Shown: in pieces, positions 35,752-44,581 of the stretch
Layout of the letters: each line of letters starts with the position of its first letter
Position numbering within the stretch: position 1 is the stretch's first letter
Assembly: GCF_023634065.1 (NCBI RefSeq)
Contig: NZ_JALKCV010000008.1
Coordinates: forward strand, 150,755 to 214,754
DNA: 64,000 bases
Direction of reading: 5' to 3'
Source of the DNA: Microbulbifer litoralis
GTDB taxonomy: Bacteria > Pseudomonadota > Gammaproteobacteria > Pseudomonadales > Cellvibrionaceae
The notes under the pieces: generated by a model
Told to the model about the DNA's origin: nothing
The model's database searches: none
Seen by the model: the letters and a program-made list of their open reading frames with translations, nothing else
Translations under genes and position numbers: made by a program

Positions 35752-37215
35752 TTACTCCTCGCTCTCGGCAAAATCGTCCAGGTAGACCATGTCCGCCGCT
35801 GTCGGGTCGGCGGTGTTGTTAGTGGAGACGGCGGTGTAGAGGCCGTCCTCTGCCAGCTCGATGGTATCCGAGAAGACGATGGTGTCGGTACCGGTCTCGG
35901 TTACCACCACGTCGTAGGTGCCCGGGTCGAAGGTCAGCCAGCCGGAACTGCCGCGGAAGGACAGGCTGTCGGTGGCCGACAAGGTGGAAATATTGTCATT
36001 CTGGTCCACGACATAGTAATCCAGCGTTGAGCTGGCGCCGTTGATCAACCGCAACTGGGCGTGGGTGGCGATGCGCCGGGTGTCATCGTTCACCTTCAGG
36101 CCATCCCAGTCGCTGGACTCGCCGATAAAGAAAAAGCTGGCCTTCTGCCCCTGGGTCAGGTCCAGTTCCTCGCGCGCCAGGTAGAGGCCCGCATCGCCGG
36201 TGGGAGTTGCGTCCAGGGACAGGTTGGTCAGGTCTCCCGGGGCAATCTCACGGTAGTCGGAGCTCTCGCCGAACGGCAGGTCCGTTTCATAGGGCGTGGT
36301 GAAGTCGCCGCCGGCATAGACATCGATGTTGTCACCATCGGGTACCGTGTGCGCGACGCGCAGCTCGGTGGTGGCATTGCGGTCCAGCAGGGTTTTGTCC
36401 TGGTCGCGGAAGAGCGTGACCTTGATCGACGAGGTGCCGTCACCCGCTCCGTCGCGCAGCGCGAACCCGACCCGGGTCTGTGCGTACAGCTTGAAGGTTT
36501 CGGATGTGAACAGCACCGCGGTGGGGTCGGCTTTTTCGGTAATGGTGAGCACATACTCGCCTTCGTCCACCATGGTCTGGAAAGAGCCTTTCAGCGAGAA
36601 GGTATCCCTGGCCTGTACCGGTGACAGGTTGGTGCCGGGAGCTTCCAGGTAGACGTCCACTTCGCCCAGGTCCTCTGCCAGGTGCAGGAACCAGGCTTCC
36701 ATGTCCTCGTCTTCGGCATCGCCGTCTTCATCCTCGTCTTCGGTATCGAACAGGTGACGTTCTTTTTCGTACTGGAGCACTTCCATATCCTGGTATTTCC
36801 CGAACAGGACCAGCAGGTATTCGTTACCATCTACGATATCGACGGAACCCTCCTCGAGATGGGTACACTCGTCGTCGTCCTTGACCCCGTCCTCATCCTC
36901 ATCGCCGACGCAGGTATCGATATCGTCGCTGGGCAGTGCCGTTTCGAAGCGGTAGTCGATCTCCCCGTCGTTGACGGCGGCGGAGACACTTTCGGCAAAA
37001 TCAAGGTGCGACCAGACTTCCTCTTCGTCGTCATCGCCGGTGATCACGCTGATGGTGCCCATATCTGAGACCGCATTGAAGACAGCGAGACGCGGCTGGC
37101 TGTCATCCTCGTCGTCGTCGCTGCTGTCGTCACTGCTGCTTTCACAGCCGGTGAACAGGCCTCCGGCCAGCAGCAGGGCGCAGACAGCGGGAAGTTTCCA
37201 TCGGTTTTTATGCAT
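35752..37215 (-). CDS. Acidic DUF4397-type lipoprotein
   Basis: A 487-residue lipoprotein: signal peptide with lipobox LFTGC (Cys about 24), then a Ser/Asp/Glu-only stretch (about 25-38), followed by beta-rich repeats resembling DUF4397 domains (RLAVFNAVSDMGTISVI; ELRVAHTVPDGDNIDVYAGG; QLRLINGASSTLDYYVV). Two very acidic insertions (near 100-115 and 155-175) contain DxDxDG-type motifs that could bind calcium. Start 37215 has GGAG seven bases upstream. Its surface or periplasmic role is unknown. An AT-rich inverted repeat lies 74 bases upstream. Confidence 0.82.
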   Translation of the reverse strand: MHKNRWKLPAVCALLLAGGLFTGCESSSDDSSDDDEDDSQPRLAVFNAVSDMGTISVITGDDDEEEVWSHLDFAESVSAAVNDGEIDYRFETALPSDDIDTCVGDEDEDGVKDDDECTHLEEGSVDIVDGNEYLLVLFGKYQDMEVLQYEKERHLFDTEDEDEDGDAEDEDMEAWFLHLAEDLGEVDVYLEAPGTNLSPVQARDTFSLKGSFQTMVDEGEYVLTITEKADPTAVLFTSETFKLYAQTRVGFALRDGAGDGTSSIKVTLFRDQDKTLLDRNATTELRVAHTVPDGDNIDVYAGGDFTTPYETDLPFGESSDYREIAPGDLTNLSLDATPTGDAGLYLAREELDLTQGQKASFFFIGESSDWDGLKVNDDTRRIATHAQLRLINGASSTLDYYVVDQNDNISTLSATDSLSFRGSSGWLTFDPGTYDVVVTETGTDTIVFSDTIELAEDGLYTAVSTNNTADPTAADMVYLDDFAESEE

Positions 37216-37288
37216 TGAATAGCTCCGCATCGAATGAAAATAATATCCGCGGGAGCGTATCACCGGGCCCGAAAAGGCTGGATAAAGA

Positions 37289-37327
37289 AATGTAAATAGC
37301 AGTATGAAAAATATGCGGATTTACATT
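37289..37327. repeat. 9-bp perfect inverted repeat (AATGTAAAT) in the lipoprotein promoter region
   Basis: AATGTAAAT (37289-37297) and its complement ATTTACATT (37319-37327) are 21 bases apart, within the AT-rich stretch upstream of the DUF4397 gene and unlike the GC-rich surroundings. It may be an operator or a transcript hairpin. No gene was found in 37216-37502. Confidence 0.5.
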
Positions 37328-37449
37328 TATTAAAATCCGGCAAACAGAAGTTAACACTTCTTGTTGTTGCTTGACTGAAAAGGCGGCTATCGGAATGCCG
37401 GGTAAGCAAAATTGCTATTCCGGACAACGAAGTGCCGTGTGACTGGAGC

Positions 37450-37472
37450 CGACGGCCCGCAGGGGGCCGTCG
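37450..37472. terminator. Possible terminator hairpin after the S9 peptidase gene
   Basis: A perfect nine-base stem CGACGGCCC / GGGCCGTCG with a five-base loop lies 31 bases past the peptidase stop (minus strand). The only T-run (37485-37491) is on the plus side, 12 bases from the stem, so termination in the minus direction is not certain. Confidence 0.45.
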
Positions 37473-37502
37473 CTGTGCTTGCGGTTTTTTTCCGGGGCGA
37501 CG

Positions 37503-39572
37503 TCACATGTCTGTGGTCCCGTCGTTCTGTGCCACCTTGGCTTCTTCCCCGCTGGGCTTGTGCTGGTCAAACCAATATAGAACCGATGCCACCTTGGCGA
37601 TCAGTTGGCTCGGGCGGGCGGCGATGCCGTGGGATGCACCGGGGATGCGCACCATGGCGGTGTCTACCTGCTGCAGTTTGAGTGCCTGGTAGAACTGCTC
37701 CGTCTCCGAAATGGGTGTGCGGTAATCCTGCTCGCCGGTCAGCAGCATGGTCGGGGTGGTGATATTGCCGACGTAGGTCAGTGGGGAACGGCGACGATAA
37801 TTTTCCGGTTTTTCCCACGGCATGCCCGGAAACCAGTAATCGACAAAAAAGCGGGAGAAATCGGCGGTGAGTACGAAACTCTCCCAGTTGATTACCGGTT
37901 TGGCCACCACTGCGGCGCGGAAGCGGTCTGTCTTGCCCACGATCCAGGCGGTTAGGGTGCCGCCGCCGCTGCCGCCGGTGACGTAGAGGCGATCCCGGTC
38001 GATATAGCCCTGGTCGATCAGCGCATCCACACCGGACATCAGGTCGTCGTAGTCGTGGCTGGGATAGTTGTGATGGATCAGGTTGGCGAACTCGTGGCCG
38101 TAGCTCGTGGAGCCGCGGGGATTGGTATAGAGCACCACATAGCCGGCGGCGGCATAGAGCTGGATCTCCGCGGCAAACCGGGGGCCGTAGTTGGCGAAGG
38201 GGCCGCCGTGGATTTCCAGGAGCAGCGGATATTTCTTCTGCGGATCGAAACCGGGCGGATAGGCCACCCAGCCCTGGATCTCCCGCCCATCGTGAGCGGA
38301 CTTGTACTGGATTTCCTCAATCTGGGCCATATTGCGAAACGGTACCAGGTCGCTGTTCAGTGCCGTGACCTGGTGTACGTCGCCGCCGCGGGACAGGGCC
38401 AGTTCCGCTGGTTGTTGGCCGCGCGTACGGGTGTAGACGATCTCGTCGCGTGCGGAGACGGCAAAGTCGGCACCGGAATAAGGGCGCCCGAGAGAGAGTC
38501 CCCCGGCGTCTGAGGCCAGTATTCTCTCGCCGCCGCCGATCCGCTTCAGGGCGATCCGGGTGGAACCGGAGTCGTCATAGGAGTAGGCGATATGCCGGTT
38601 GTCCGCCCAGGCGAAATCGCTGACGCTGCGATCTTCGGCTGTCTCCACAGCGCGGCTCTGGCCGCTTTCCAGATCGAGAATGCGCAGACCGGTATTCTGG
38701 TAGCCGAGTTTCTGGTCCTCAAACCCCAGGTAAGCGAGGTGCTCACCATCGGGGGAAATCTGCGGATTGAAATCCGGCCCGAAGCGCTCGGTGACCGGTT
38801 CAATTTCGCCGCCGACCAGGCTTACCTTGTAAATCTCCGAGTTCATTATCTCCAGCTCGTGCTCCGGGTGGCGGTTGGCGGAGAAGTAGATGGTGTCCCC
38901 GTCTTCGCTCCAGGCAAGCCGGCTGTCGTGATCGAATGCGCCGGAGGTGAGCTGGCGCGGCGTGCCGCCCTCCCGGGGGATGACGAAGATCTGGGTATGA
39001 CCCTGTTTGAGATAGCCGCGGCCATCCGCGCGGTAGGTGGCCCGGTCGATGAATTTGGGACCCTCCGCCCATTCGGCACCTTCGGGTTTGTCGGGCAGTT
39101 TGACCGGCAGCGGCTTGCTTTCCGGGACGAACATGGTGAAGGCCAGCTGGCTGCCGTCCCTGGACCACTGGATATTGGATGGCGAGCGGGGCAGGTGGGA
39201 TATCTGCAGGAACCGGCCGTTGTCCAGCCACAGCAGATGGATTTGCGGTTTGCCGCTGCGGTCGCTGACAAAAGCCAGTACATTGCCGTCCGGCGACAGG
39301 CGCGGCGAGTGGTCGGAGTAATTGCCTGCGGTCAGCGGGCGGTGGTTGTCGCCATCGGCGTCGATTCTCCACAGGTTGGAGCGCCTTCTGTCCGCCATCT
39401 TGTCCATAAAGTTGCGGACATAAAATACGGTCTCGCCATCGCGGTCAAACTGCGGATCGCTGGCGTACTCCAGGCTGAATACATCGTCGTAGTGGAAATC
39501 GGGCGTCTCCGTCGCGGCAAGCGCGGGCAGCGCCAGTGCCATCAACGCAATGGATCTGATCAGTTGGTGCAT
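37503..39572 (-). CDS. Exported S9-family peptidase (acylaminoacyl/dipeptidyl-peptidase-like)
   Basis: A 689-residue serine peptidase with a signal peptide (about 1-20, ALPALAATETP), an N-terminal beta-propeller built from TolB/WD40-like repeats (about 25-400; LSPDGNVLAFVSDRSGK, ISPDGEHLAYLGFED) and a C-terminal alpha/beta-hydrolase domain. Catalytic landmarks are the nucleophile motif TGGSGGG, an Asp in LTGEQDYRTPISE and the His in PGASHG. Such enzymes cleave peptides in the periplasm, by oligopeptidase or dipeptidyl-peptidase activity. It is monocistronic. Confidence 0.9.
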   Translation of the reverse strand: MHQLIRSIALMALALPALAATETPDFHYDDVFSLEYASDPQFDRDGETVFYVRNFMDKMADRRRSNLWRIDADGDNHRPLTAGNYSDHSPRLSPDGNVLAFVSDRSGKPQIHLLWLDNGRFLQISHLPRSPSNIQWSRDGSQLAFTMFVPESKPLPVKLPDKPEGAEWAEGPKFIDRATYRADGRGYLKQGHTQIFVIPREGGTPRQLTSGAFDHDSRLAWSEDGDTIYFSANRHPEHELEIMNSEIYKVSLVGGEIEPVTERFGPDFNPQISPDGEHLAYLGFEDQKLGYQNTGLRILDLESGQSRAVETAEDRSVSDFAWADNRHIAYSYDDSGSTRIALKRIGGGERILASDAGGLSLGRPYSGADFAVSARDEIVYTRTRGQQPAELALSRGGDVHQVTALNSDLVPFRNMAQIEEIQYKSAHDGREIQGWVAYPPGFDPQKKYPLLLEIHGGPFANYGPRFAAEIQLYAAAGYVVLYTNPRGSTSYGHEFANLIHHNYPSHDYDDLMSGVDALIDQGYIDRDRLYVTGGSGGGTLTAWIVGKTDRFRAAVVAKPVINWESFVLTADFSRFFVDYWFPGMPWEKPENYRRRSPLTYVGNITTPTMLLTGEQDYRTPISETEQFYQALKLQQVDTAMVRIPGASHGIAARPSQLIAKVASVLYWFDQHKPSGEEAKVAQNDGTTDM

Positions 39573-39666
39573 GTCGGCCGGTCTCTTATTGGCATTATCC
39601 CGGCCAGCCTAAACAATCTGTCAGTTCAATAGAAGTCGGTCGCGACAGAAAGACGGGTGTGCGGGA

Positions 39667-40800
39667 CTACCGCAGCAACCCCGCCAGTACGCCGCAGTAC
39701 ATGTCTTTCAATTGGTCCAGGTCGGCGGCTGCCACACATTCGTCCACTTTGTGGATGGTGGCGTTTACCGGTCCCAGTTCCACCACCTGGGCGCCCGTCG
39801 GCGCGATAAAGCGGCCGTCGGAGGTGCCGCCAGCGGTAGACAGTTGCGTGGCTTTGCCGGTGACGGACTGGATCGCGGCCTGGGTAGCTTTCACCAGCGG
39901 GCCCTCGGCAGTCAGAAACGGCTGGCCGGACAGCTTGAAATTTGCATCGTAGCGCAGTCCGTGTTTGTCCAGGATCTTGCGCGCGCGGTCCTCGAGTTCC
40001 TCCGCCGTGGTCTCGGTGGAGAAGCGCCAGTTGCAGATCACCTTTACTTCGCCCGGAATCACATTGGTAGCGCCGGTGCCGCCGTTGATGTTGGAAACCT
40101 GGAAGCTGGTGGCCGGGAAAAAGTCGTTGCCGTTGTCCCACTGTTCGGCGGCCAGCTCCGCCAGCGCCGGCGCCAGTTTGTGTACCGGGTTTTCGGCCAG
40201 GTGCGGGTAGGCCACATGGCCCTGGATGCCGAACACGGTCAGCTCCAGGCCCAGGGAGCCGCGGCGTCCGTTCTTGATCACGTCGCCGACGCGCTCGGTG
40301 CTGGACGGCTCGCCCACCAGGCAGCAGTCAATTTTCTCTCCCCGCTCTTCCAGCCATTCGACCACCCTGACTGTACCGTCGGCGGCGGGACCTTCTTCAT
40401 CGCTGGTGATCAGGAAGGCGATACGGCCGTTGTGGTCGGGATGGGCCGCGACAAATTCCTCGCAGGCCACCACCATGGCCGCCAGCGAGCCCTTCATGTC
40501 CGCGGCGCCGCGACCGTAGAGGGTGCCGTCCTCGATGACCGGTTCAAACGGCGGGTGTTGCCAGTTTTCCTCCGGGCCGGTGGGCACCACGTCGGTGTGG
40601 CCGGCGAAGGCGAACAGCGGGCCGTCGCCATTGCCCTTGCGTTCGGCCCAGAAATTGTCGGTGTCGCCGCGGCGCAGGTGGGTGGTCTGGAAGCCGATTT
40701 TCTCCAGGCGCTCGAGCATCAGCGGCATGCAGCCGGCATCGTCCGGGGTGACGGATCTGAGTCGGATCAGGTCGCTGGCAAGTTTTACGGTGGGGGTCAT
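39667..40800 (-). CDS. dapE: Succinyl-diaminopimelate desuccinylase
   Basis: A 377-residue M20-family dizinc hydrolase that converts N-succinyl-LL-diaminopimelate to LL-diaminopimelate and succinate in lysine and peptidoglycan synthesis. Metal and catalytic motifs are [41 protein letters not shown] (Glu pair) and the C-terminal His in [16 protein letters not shown] is also typical. It lies at the 3' end of a run dapC-nth-arsC-like-dapD-dapE on the minus strand, but 367 bases of repeats separate it from dapD, so it may have its own promoter. Confidence 0.95.
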   Translation of the reverse strand: MTPTVKLASDLIRLRSVTPDDAGCMPLMLERLEKIGFQTTHLRRGDTDNFWAERKGNGDGPLFAFAGHTDVVPTGPEENWQHPPFEPVIEDGTLYGRGAADMKGSLAAMVVACEEFVAAHPDHNGRIAFLITSDEEGPAADGTVRVVEWLEERGEKIDCCLVGEPSSTERVGDVIKNGRRGSLGLELTVFGIQGHVAYPHLAENPVHKLAPALAELAAEQWDNGNDFFPATSFQVSNINGGTGATNVIPGEVKVICNWRFSTETTAEELEDRARKILDKHGLRYDANFKLSGQPFLTAEGPLVKATQAAIQSVTGKATQLSTAGGTSDGRFIAPTGAQVVELGPVNATIHKVDECVAAADLDQLKDMYCGVLAGLLR

Positions 40801-40915
40801 GAATCTGGGAATCCTTTAGCTGTAGGAATGAACTCAGTGTTCACTCGTGTGTCTCGCACCATCACCCGGGCCTGTGGAGAGCGCCGGAGCTCGGCCCGTA
40901 AGGAGGTTTTGGAGC

Positions 40916-40991
40916 GGCCCTGCTGCCGGTGGCTGTTTGTTCAACAGCCTCATCGGCAATCGTTTCACAAACAGCCACCGGCAGCAGGGCC
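40916..40991. repeat. Perfect 25-bp inverted repeat between dapE and dapD
   Basis: Arms 40916-40940 and 40967-40991 are exact complements over 25 bases, separated by 26 bases; the left arm begins GGCCCTGCTGCCGG. Part of the left arm can also form a small alternative hairpin (GGCTGTT/AACAGCC, 40931-40949). A related short version (GGCCCTGCTGCCGGGCC) occurs at 47333-47349. The stretch 40801-40915 before it shows no gene. Confidence 0.85.
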
Positions 40992-41031
40992 TTCACGTTC
41001 GGCCTCGGTTTTCTTTTGAAATTGACCGGAC

Positions 41032-41052
41032 GGTGCGCACGACGCACCCTAC
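41032..41052 (-). repeat. REP-like palindrome, copy 1
   Basis: Read on the minus strand, GTAGGGTGCG is followed by TCG and then TGCGCACC, forming a short imperfect hairpin. It matches the copy at 63838-63858 at 19 of 21 positions. The element resembles GTAGGGTGCGC-type extragenic palindromes seen in many proteobacteria. Confidence 0.65.
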
Positions 41053-41054
41053 TT

Positions 41055-41166
41055 GAGTCCCGAGTCCCGAGTCCCGAGTCCCGAGTCCCGAGTCCCGAGT
41101 CCCGAGTCCCGAGTCCCGAGTCCCGAGTCCCGAGTCCCGAGTCCCGAGTCCCGAGTCCCGAGTCCC
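41055..41166. repeat. Heptamer tandem array, (GAGTCCC)x16
   Basis: Sixteen perfect, uninterrupted copies of GAGTCCC fill 112 bases and end one base before the dapD stop codon (minus-strand reading: stop, C, then GGGACTC repeated). Two-copy versions lie at the stop codons of glnD (44566-44579) and map (47399-47411). With no spacers it is a microsatellite-type array rather than a CRISPR. Confidence 0.95.
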
Positions 41167-41167
41167 G

Positions 41168-42196
41168 TCAGTTGCTGTGCAACGCCTCGTTCAGCTCGAC
41201 GGCACTCTTGTTGGTCCGGCATTCCACCGCGCCACTCACGGAGTTGCGGCGGAACAGCAGGTCGGATTTGCCGGCCAGGTCGCGCGCCTTGACGTGTTCG
41301 ACCAGCTCGCCGCTGTCGTCCAGCAGCGCGACCTTGGTGCCGGCGGTAATATACAGGCCCGCTTCCACGGTGCAGCGATCGCCCAGCGGAATGCCGATAC
41401 CGGCATTGGCGCCCAGCAGGCAGTTGTCGCCCACGGAGATGATGATGTTGCCACCGCCGGACAGGGTGCCCATGGTGGAGCAGCCGCCGCCCAGGTCGGA
41501 GCCGGCGCCGACGAAAACGCCGGCGGATATACGGCCCTCGATCATGCCCGGGCCCTGTGTGCCCGCATTGAAGTTGACGAAACCCTCGTGCATGACGGTG
41601 GTACCCTCGCCGAGGTAGGCGCCCAGGCGCACGCGCGCGGTGTGGGCGATGCGTACACCGGTGGGGACCACATAGTTGGTCATTTTCGGGAACTTGTCCA
41701 CGCAGGCCACTTCCAGGTGTTCGCCGTTCAGGCGCGCTTCCAACTGGCGGCTCGGCAATTCTGCCAGGTCGATGGCCCCACGATTGGTCCAGGCCACGTT
41801 GACCAGTTTGCCGAAGAGGCCGTCCAGCTTGGTTTCGTGGGGTTTTACCAGGCGGTGTGACAGCAGGTGCAGCTTCAGGTAGCCCTCGGGCACGTTCTGC
41901 GGCGGCTCGTCGGTGAACAGCACCGTCGCTACCAGCGGGCGCTTGCTGTGGGCGAACTGCCTGAGAATCTGCGCCTGTTCTTCAGCGCCGGCCGCCGCCA
42001 GTTTGTCCGCCAGCGGTTGCAGTTGGCTGGTGTCCAGGGCGACGGCGGCATTGCCGTCGATTTTCAGTGTGTCGGTCACGGCTGCCGCCACGGTCGCGTC
42101 GGGTTTCAACAGCGGCTGCGGATAGTAGACTTCGAGCCATTCGCCCTTGCTGTTGCAGGTGCCGATGCCGAAGCCGATGCTGTAAATGTCGCTCAT
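41168..42196 (-). CDS. dapD: Tetrahydrodipicolinate N-succinyltransferase
   Basis: A 342-residue left-handed beta-helix acyltransferase that adds succinyl-CoA to tetrahydrodipicolinate in the succinylase lysine pathway. It is of the longer type found in pseudomonads, with an alpha/beta N-terminal part (about 1-165) and hexapeptide repeats from about 180 to 300 (ARVRLGAYLGEGTTVMHEGFVNFNAG; GGGCSTMGTLSGGGNIIISVG). Downstream its stop codon runs straight into the GGGACTC heptamer array. Confidence 0.95.
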   Translation of the reverse strand: MSDIYSIGFGIGTCNSKGEWLEVYYPQPLLKPDATVAAAVTDTLKIDGNAAVALDTSQLQPLADKLAAAGAEEQAQILRQFAHSKRPLVATVLFTDEPPQNVPEGYLKLHLLSHRLVKPHETKLDGLFGKLVNVAWTNRGAIDLAELPSRQLEARLNGEHLEVACVDKFPKMTNYVVPTGVRIAHTARVRLGAYLGEGTTVMHEGFVNFNAGTQGPGMIEGRISAGVFVGAGSDLGGGCSTMGTLSGGGNIIISVGDNCLLGANAGIGIPLGDRCTVEAGLYITAGTKVALLDDSGELVEHVKARDLAGKSDLLFRRNSVSGAVECRTNKSAVELNEALHSN

Positions 42197-42274
42197 GATC
42201 CTTCCTGTTTACTCGATGTCTTGCGTTTGTTGGGGGCGGGCAGATTGCGCTTTGCCCATCCGAAACTGGAGCTC

Positions 42275-42628
42275 TTAAACCAGCTCGGAGAAGTCGGCTT
42301 CCCTGAAACCGAATAGTGTCCTGTCACCGGCAACGGTTACCGGGCGTTTGATCAGTGTCGGTGTCTCGGCGGCGAGTGCCAGTGCCGCCGCGTCATCCAT
42401 CCCGTTCTTCTGTCCGTCGTCGAGCGCGCGCCAGCTGGTGGATCGGCGGTTCAGCACCTGCTGCCAGCCGAACGCCTCCAGCCAGGCCTGTAGCGGCACA
42501 TCGCCCATGCCGTCGTCGCGGAAATCGTGGAAACGGTAGTCCACGTCGTTTTTGTCCAGCCACTTGCGGGCTTTCTTGACGGTGTCGCAGTTCTTGATGC
42601 CGTAAAGGACAATTGAAGGTCTAGTCAC
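42275..42628 (-). CDS. yffB: ArsC/Spx-family reductase-like protein (YffB)
   Basis: A 117-residue thioredoxin-fold protein of the ArsC/Spx/YffB family with a single N-terminal redox Cys (YGIKNCDTVKKARKWL) and the conserved Arg-Pro loop (TLIKRPV). It is assumed to be a glutathione-dependent thiol reductase; arsenate reduction is not implied. The GTG start at 42628 is two bases after the nth stop. In E. coli yffB is next to dapE, so its link with lysine genes is conserved. Confidence 0.88.
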   Translation of the reverse strand: MTRPSIVLYGIKNCDTVKKARKWLDKNDVDYRFHDFRDDGMGDVPLQAWLEAFGWQQVLNRRSTSWRALDDGQKNGMDDAAALALAAETPTLIKRPVTVAGDRTLFGFREADFSELV

Positions 42629-42630
42629 GG

Positions 42631-43299
42631 TCAGGCCTTTTTGGTTTTCTTCGGGTTCTTGCGTGCGGGGTAACAAGTGGTGCAGATCGGGCACACGGTG
42701 CCGTCGCAGCCGCGTGCGGTGCAGTACTCGCGGCCGTAGAAAATGATCTGCAGGTGTAGCTTGTTCCATTTGTCGCGCGGGAAAAGCCGTTTCAGGTCCT
42801 TTTCCGTCTGGGCGACGTTCTTGCCGCTGGTCAGCCCCCAGCGCTGCGCCAGGCGGTGAATATGGGTATCCACCGGAAAGGCCGGATGGCCGAAGGCCTG
42901 GGACATGACCACGCTGGCGGTCTTGTGGCCGACGCCGGGCAGGGTTTCCAGTGCCGCCATATTCTCCGGCACCCGACCGTGGTATTCGTTGACCAGTATC
43001 TGCGACAGTTTGCTGATCGCCCTGGATTTCTGCGGCGACAGACCACAGGGACGGATGACTTCCTTGATCTTTTCCACCGGCACTTCCGCCATATCCGCCG
43101 GGTTATCGGCGAGCTTCCACAGGTCCGGTGTCACCTGGTTGACGCGCTCGTCGGTGCACTGCGCGGACAGCAGCACGGCCACCAGCAGTGTGTAGGGATC
43201 CCTGTGGTTCAGTGGCACCGGGGTCTCCGGGTAGAGTTCCTCCAGTTTGTGGAGGACGTATTCAACCCGTTCTTTTTTGAGGAGGTTTTTGACTGCCAT
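42631..43299 (-). CDS. nth: Endonuclease III (DNA glycosylase/AP lyase)
   Basis: A 222-residue base-excision repair enzyme that removes oxidised pyrimidines and cleaves AP sites. The helix-hairpin-helix motif LPGVGHKTA carries the catalytic Lys126, and Asp144 lies in FPVDTHIHR. The C-terminal cluster region has Cys193, 198, 203, 206 and 209 (CTARGCDGTVCPICTTC), which does not fit the canonical C-x6-C-x2-C-x5-C spacing, so its 4Fe-4S ligands are unusual. It lies 26 bases after dapC and two bases before the ArsC-like gene. Confidence 0.92.
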   Translation of the reverse strand: MAVKNLLKKERVEYVLHKLEELYPETPVPLNHRDPYTLLVAVLLSAQCTDERVNQVTPDLWKLADNPADMAEVPVEKIKEVIRPCGLSPQKSRAISKLSQILVNEYHGRVPENMAALETLPGVGHKTASVVMSQAFGHPAFPVDTHIHRLAQRWGLTSGKNVAQTEKDLKRLFPRDKWNKLHLQIIFYGREYCTARGCDGTVCPICTTCYPARKNPKKTKKA

Positions 43300-43325
43300 C
43301 TTGGTTCTTCGCCTGCAACAGGTTG

Positions 43326-44498
43326 CTACCTGCAGAATTCCCTGATGCGTTTCGCTGCTTCGACGCATTCCTGCTGCGTCGCCACCAGCGCCATGCGCAC
43401 GTATTCGCTGCCGGGGTTGATTCCCTCCGCGTCGCGGGCCAGGAAGCCGCCAGGCAGCACGGTGATATGCTGCTGCCGGAAGAGCTCGCGCGCGAAAGTT
43501 TCGCCGTCGCCCACCCGCGGCCACAGGTAGAAGCTCGCCTGTGGCTGCCTGACGTCCAGGCAGCCGTCCAGAATATCCAGCACCGCGGCAAACTTGTCGC
43601 GATAGAGCGCGCGATTATGCCGCACATGCTGTTCGTTCTGCCACGCGGCGACGGAGGCAAACTGGCTCGGCACCGGCATGGCGCAGCCGTGGTAGGTGCG
43701 GTAGAGCAGGAATTTTTCCAGTATCTGCGCGTCGCCGGCGACAAAGCCGGAGCGCAGCCCGGGCAGGTTGGAGCGCTTCGACAGGCTGTGGAACACCACG
43801 CAGCGGCGGTAGTCGCCGCGGCCGAGTTCCTCGCAGGCCTGCAGCAGGCCCGGTGGTGGATTCTGCTCGTCGAAGTAGAGTTCCGAGTAGCACTCGTCGG
43901 AGGCGATGGTGAAGTCGTAGCGGTCCGCCAGTGCGATCAGCGCCTTCAGGTCCTCTGTTTCCAGCAGGGCACCGGTGGGGTTGCCGGGTGTACAGATATA
44001 GAGCAGTTCACAGTCGCGCCAGGCGGATTCCGGCACTGAATCGAAATCCGGTTTGAATCCGGTGTCGGCGCTGCAGTTGATAAAGTGCGGGATTCCGCCG
44101 GCGAGCAGCGCGGCGCCTTCGTAGATCTGGTAGAAGGGATTGGGCATCAGGACCCTGGCGCCCGGCGACACCACCGCCTGGGCGAAGGCGAACAGGGCCT
44201 CGCGGGTGCCGTTGACCGGCAGTACCTGGCTGTCGGCACAGACGGCATCGAGCCGGAAGCGTTCGCACAGCCAGCGGGCGATGGCCTCGCGCAGCGGATC
44301 GATGCCTTTGGTAGCCGGGTAGCTGGCCAGTCGGCCCAGGTTGTCGATCAGTTCGTCGCGGACGAAATCCGGCGGCGCGTGCTTGGGTTCGCCGATGGAC
44401 AGCGCGATATGGGGTTTGTCCGCCGGTTCCAGGCCCTCTTTCAGGGCCGCCAGTTTGGTGAACGGGTAGGGCTGCAGTTTTTCGATATTTGGATTCAT
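43326..44498 (-). CDS. dapC: Succinyldiaminopimelate aminotransferase
   Basis: A 390-residue fold-type I PLP aminotransferase converting N-succinyl-2-amino-6-ketopimelate to N-succinyl-diaminopimelate. Typical motifs are LSIGEPKHAPP, NGTREALF, NPFYQIYEG, CTPGNPTGA and the PLP-lysine segment SLSKRSNLPGLRSGF. The co-location with dapD and dapE supports DapC over other class I aminotransferases. It follows glnD after 83 bases. Confidence 0.93.
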   Translation of the reverse strand: MNPNIEKLQPYPFTKLAALKEGLEPADKPHIALSIGEPKHAPPDFVRDELIDNLGRLASYPATKGIDPLREAIARWLCERFRLDAVCADSQVLPVNGTREALFAFAQAVVSPGARVLMPNPFYQIYEGAALLAGGIPHFINCSADTGFKPDFDSVPESAWRDCELLYICTPGNPTGALLETEDLKALIALADRYDFTIASDECYSELYFDEQNPPPGLLQACEELGRGDYRRCVVFHSLSKRSNLPGLRSGFVAGDAQILEKFLLYRTYHGCAMPVPSQFASVAAWQNEQHVRHNRALYRDKFAAVLDILDGCLDVRQPQASFYLWPRVGDGETFARELFRQQHITVLPGGFLARDAEGINPGSEYVRMALVATQQECVEAAKRIREFCR

Positions 44499-44565
44499 TG
44501 TCGATTATTGTTCCCGTTGTTCTGCGCTTTCACTCTGGGCCGGTTCAGGCGATACGCTCGCAGCC

Positions 44566-44580
44566 GAGTCCTGAGTCCCG
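44566..44580. repeat. Two-copy GAGTCCY heptamer at the glnD stop
   Basis: GAGTCCTGAGTCCCG lies two bases past the glnD stop codon (minus-strand reading). It is a short variant of the array at 41055-41166, with one base changed in the first unit. Confidence 0.85.
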
Positions 44581-44581
44581 G

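Noticed and set aside
41055..41166. CRISPR array
   Set aside because: The unit is seven bases and perfectly contiguous, with no spacers, and no cas genes are present.
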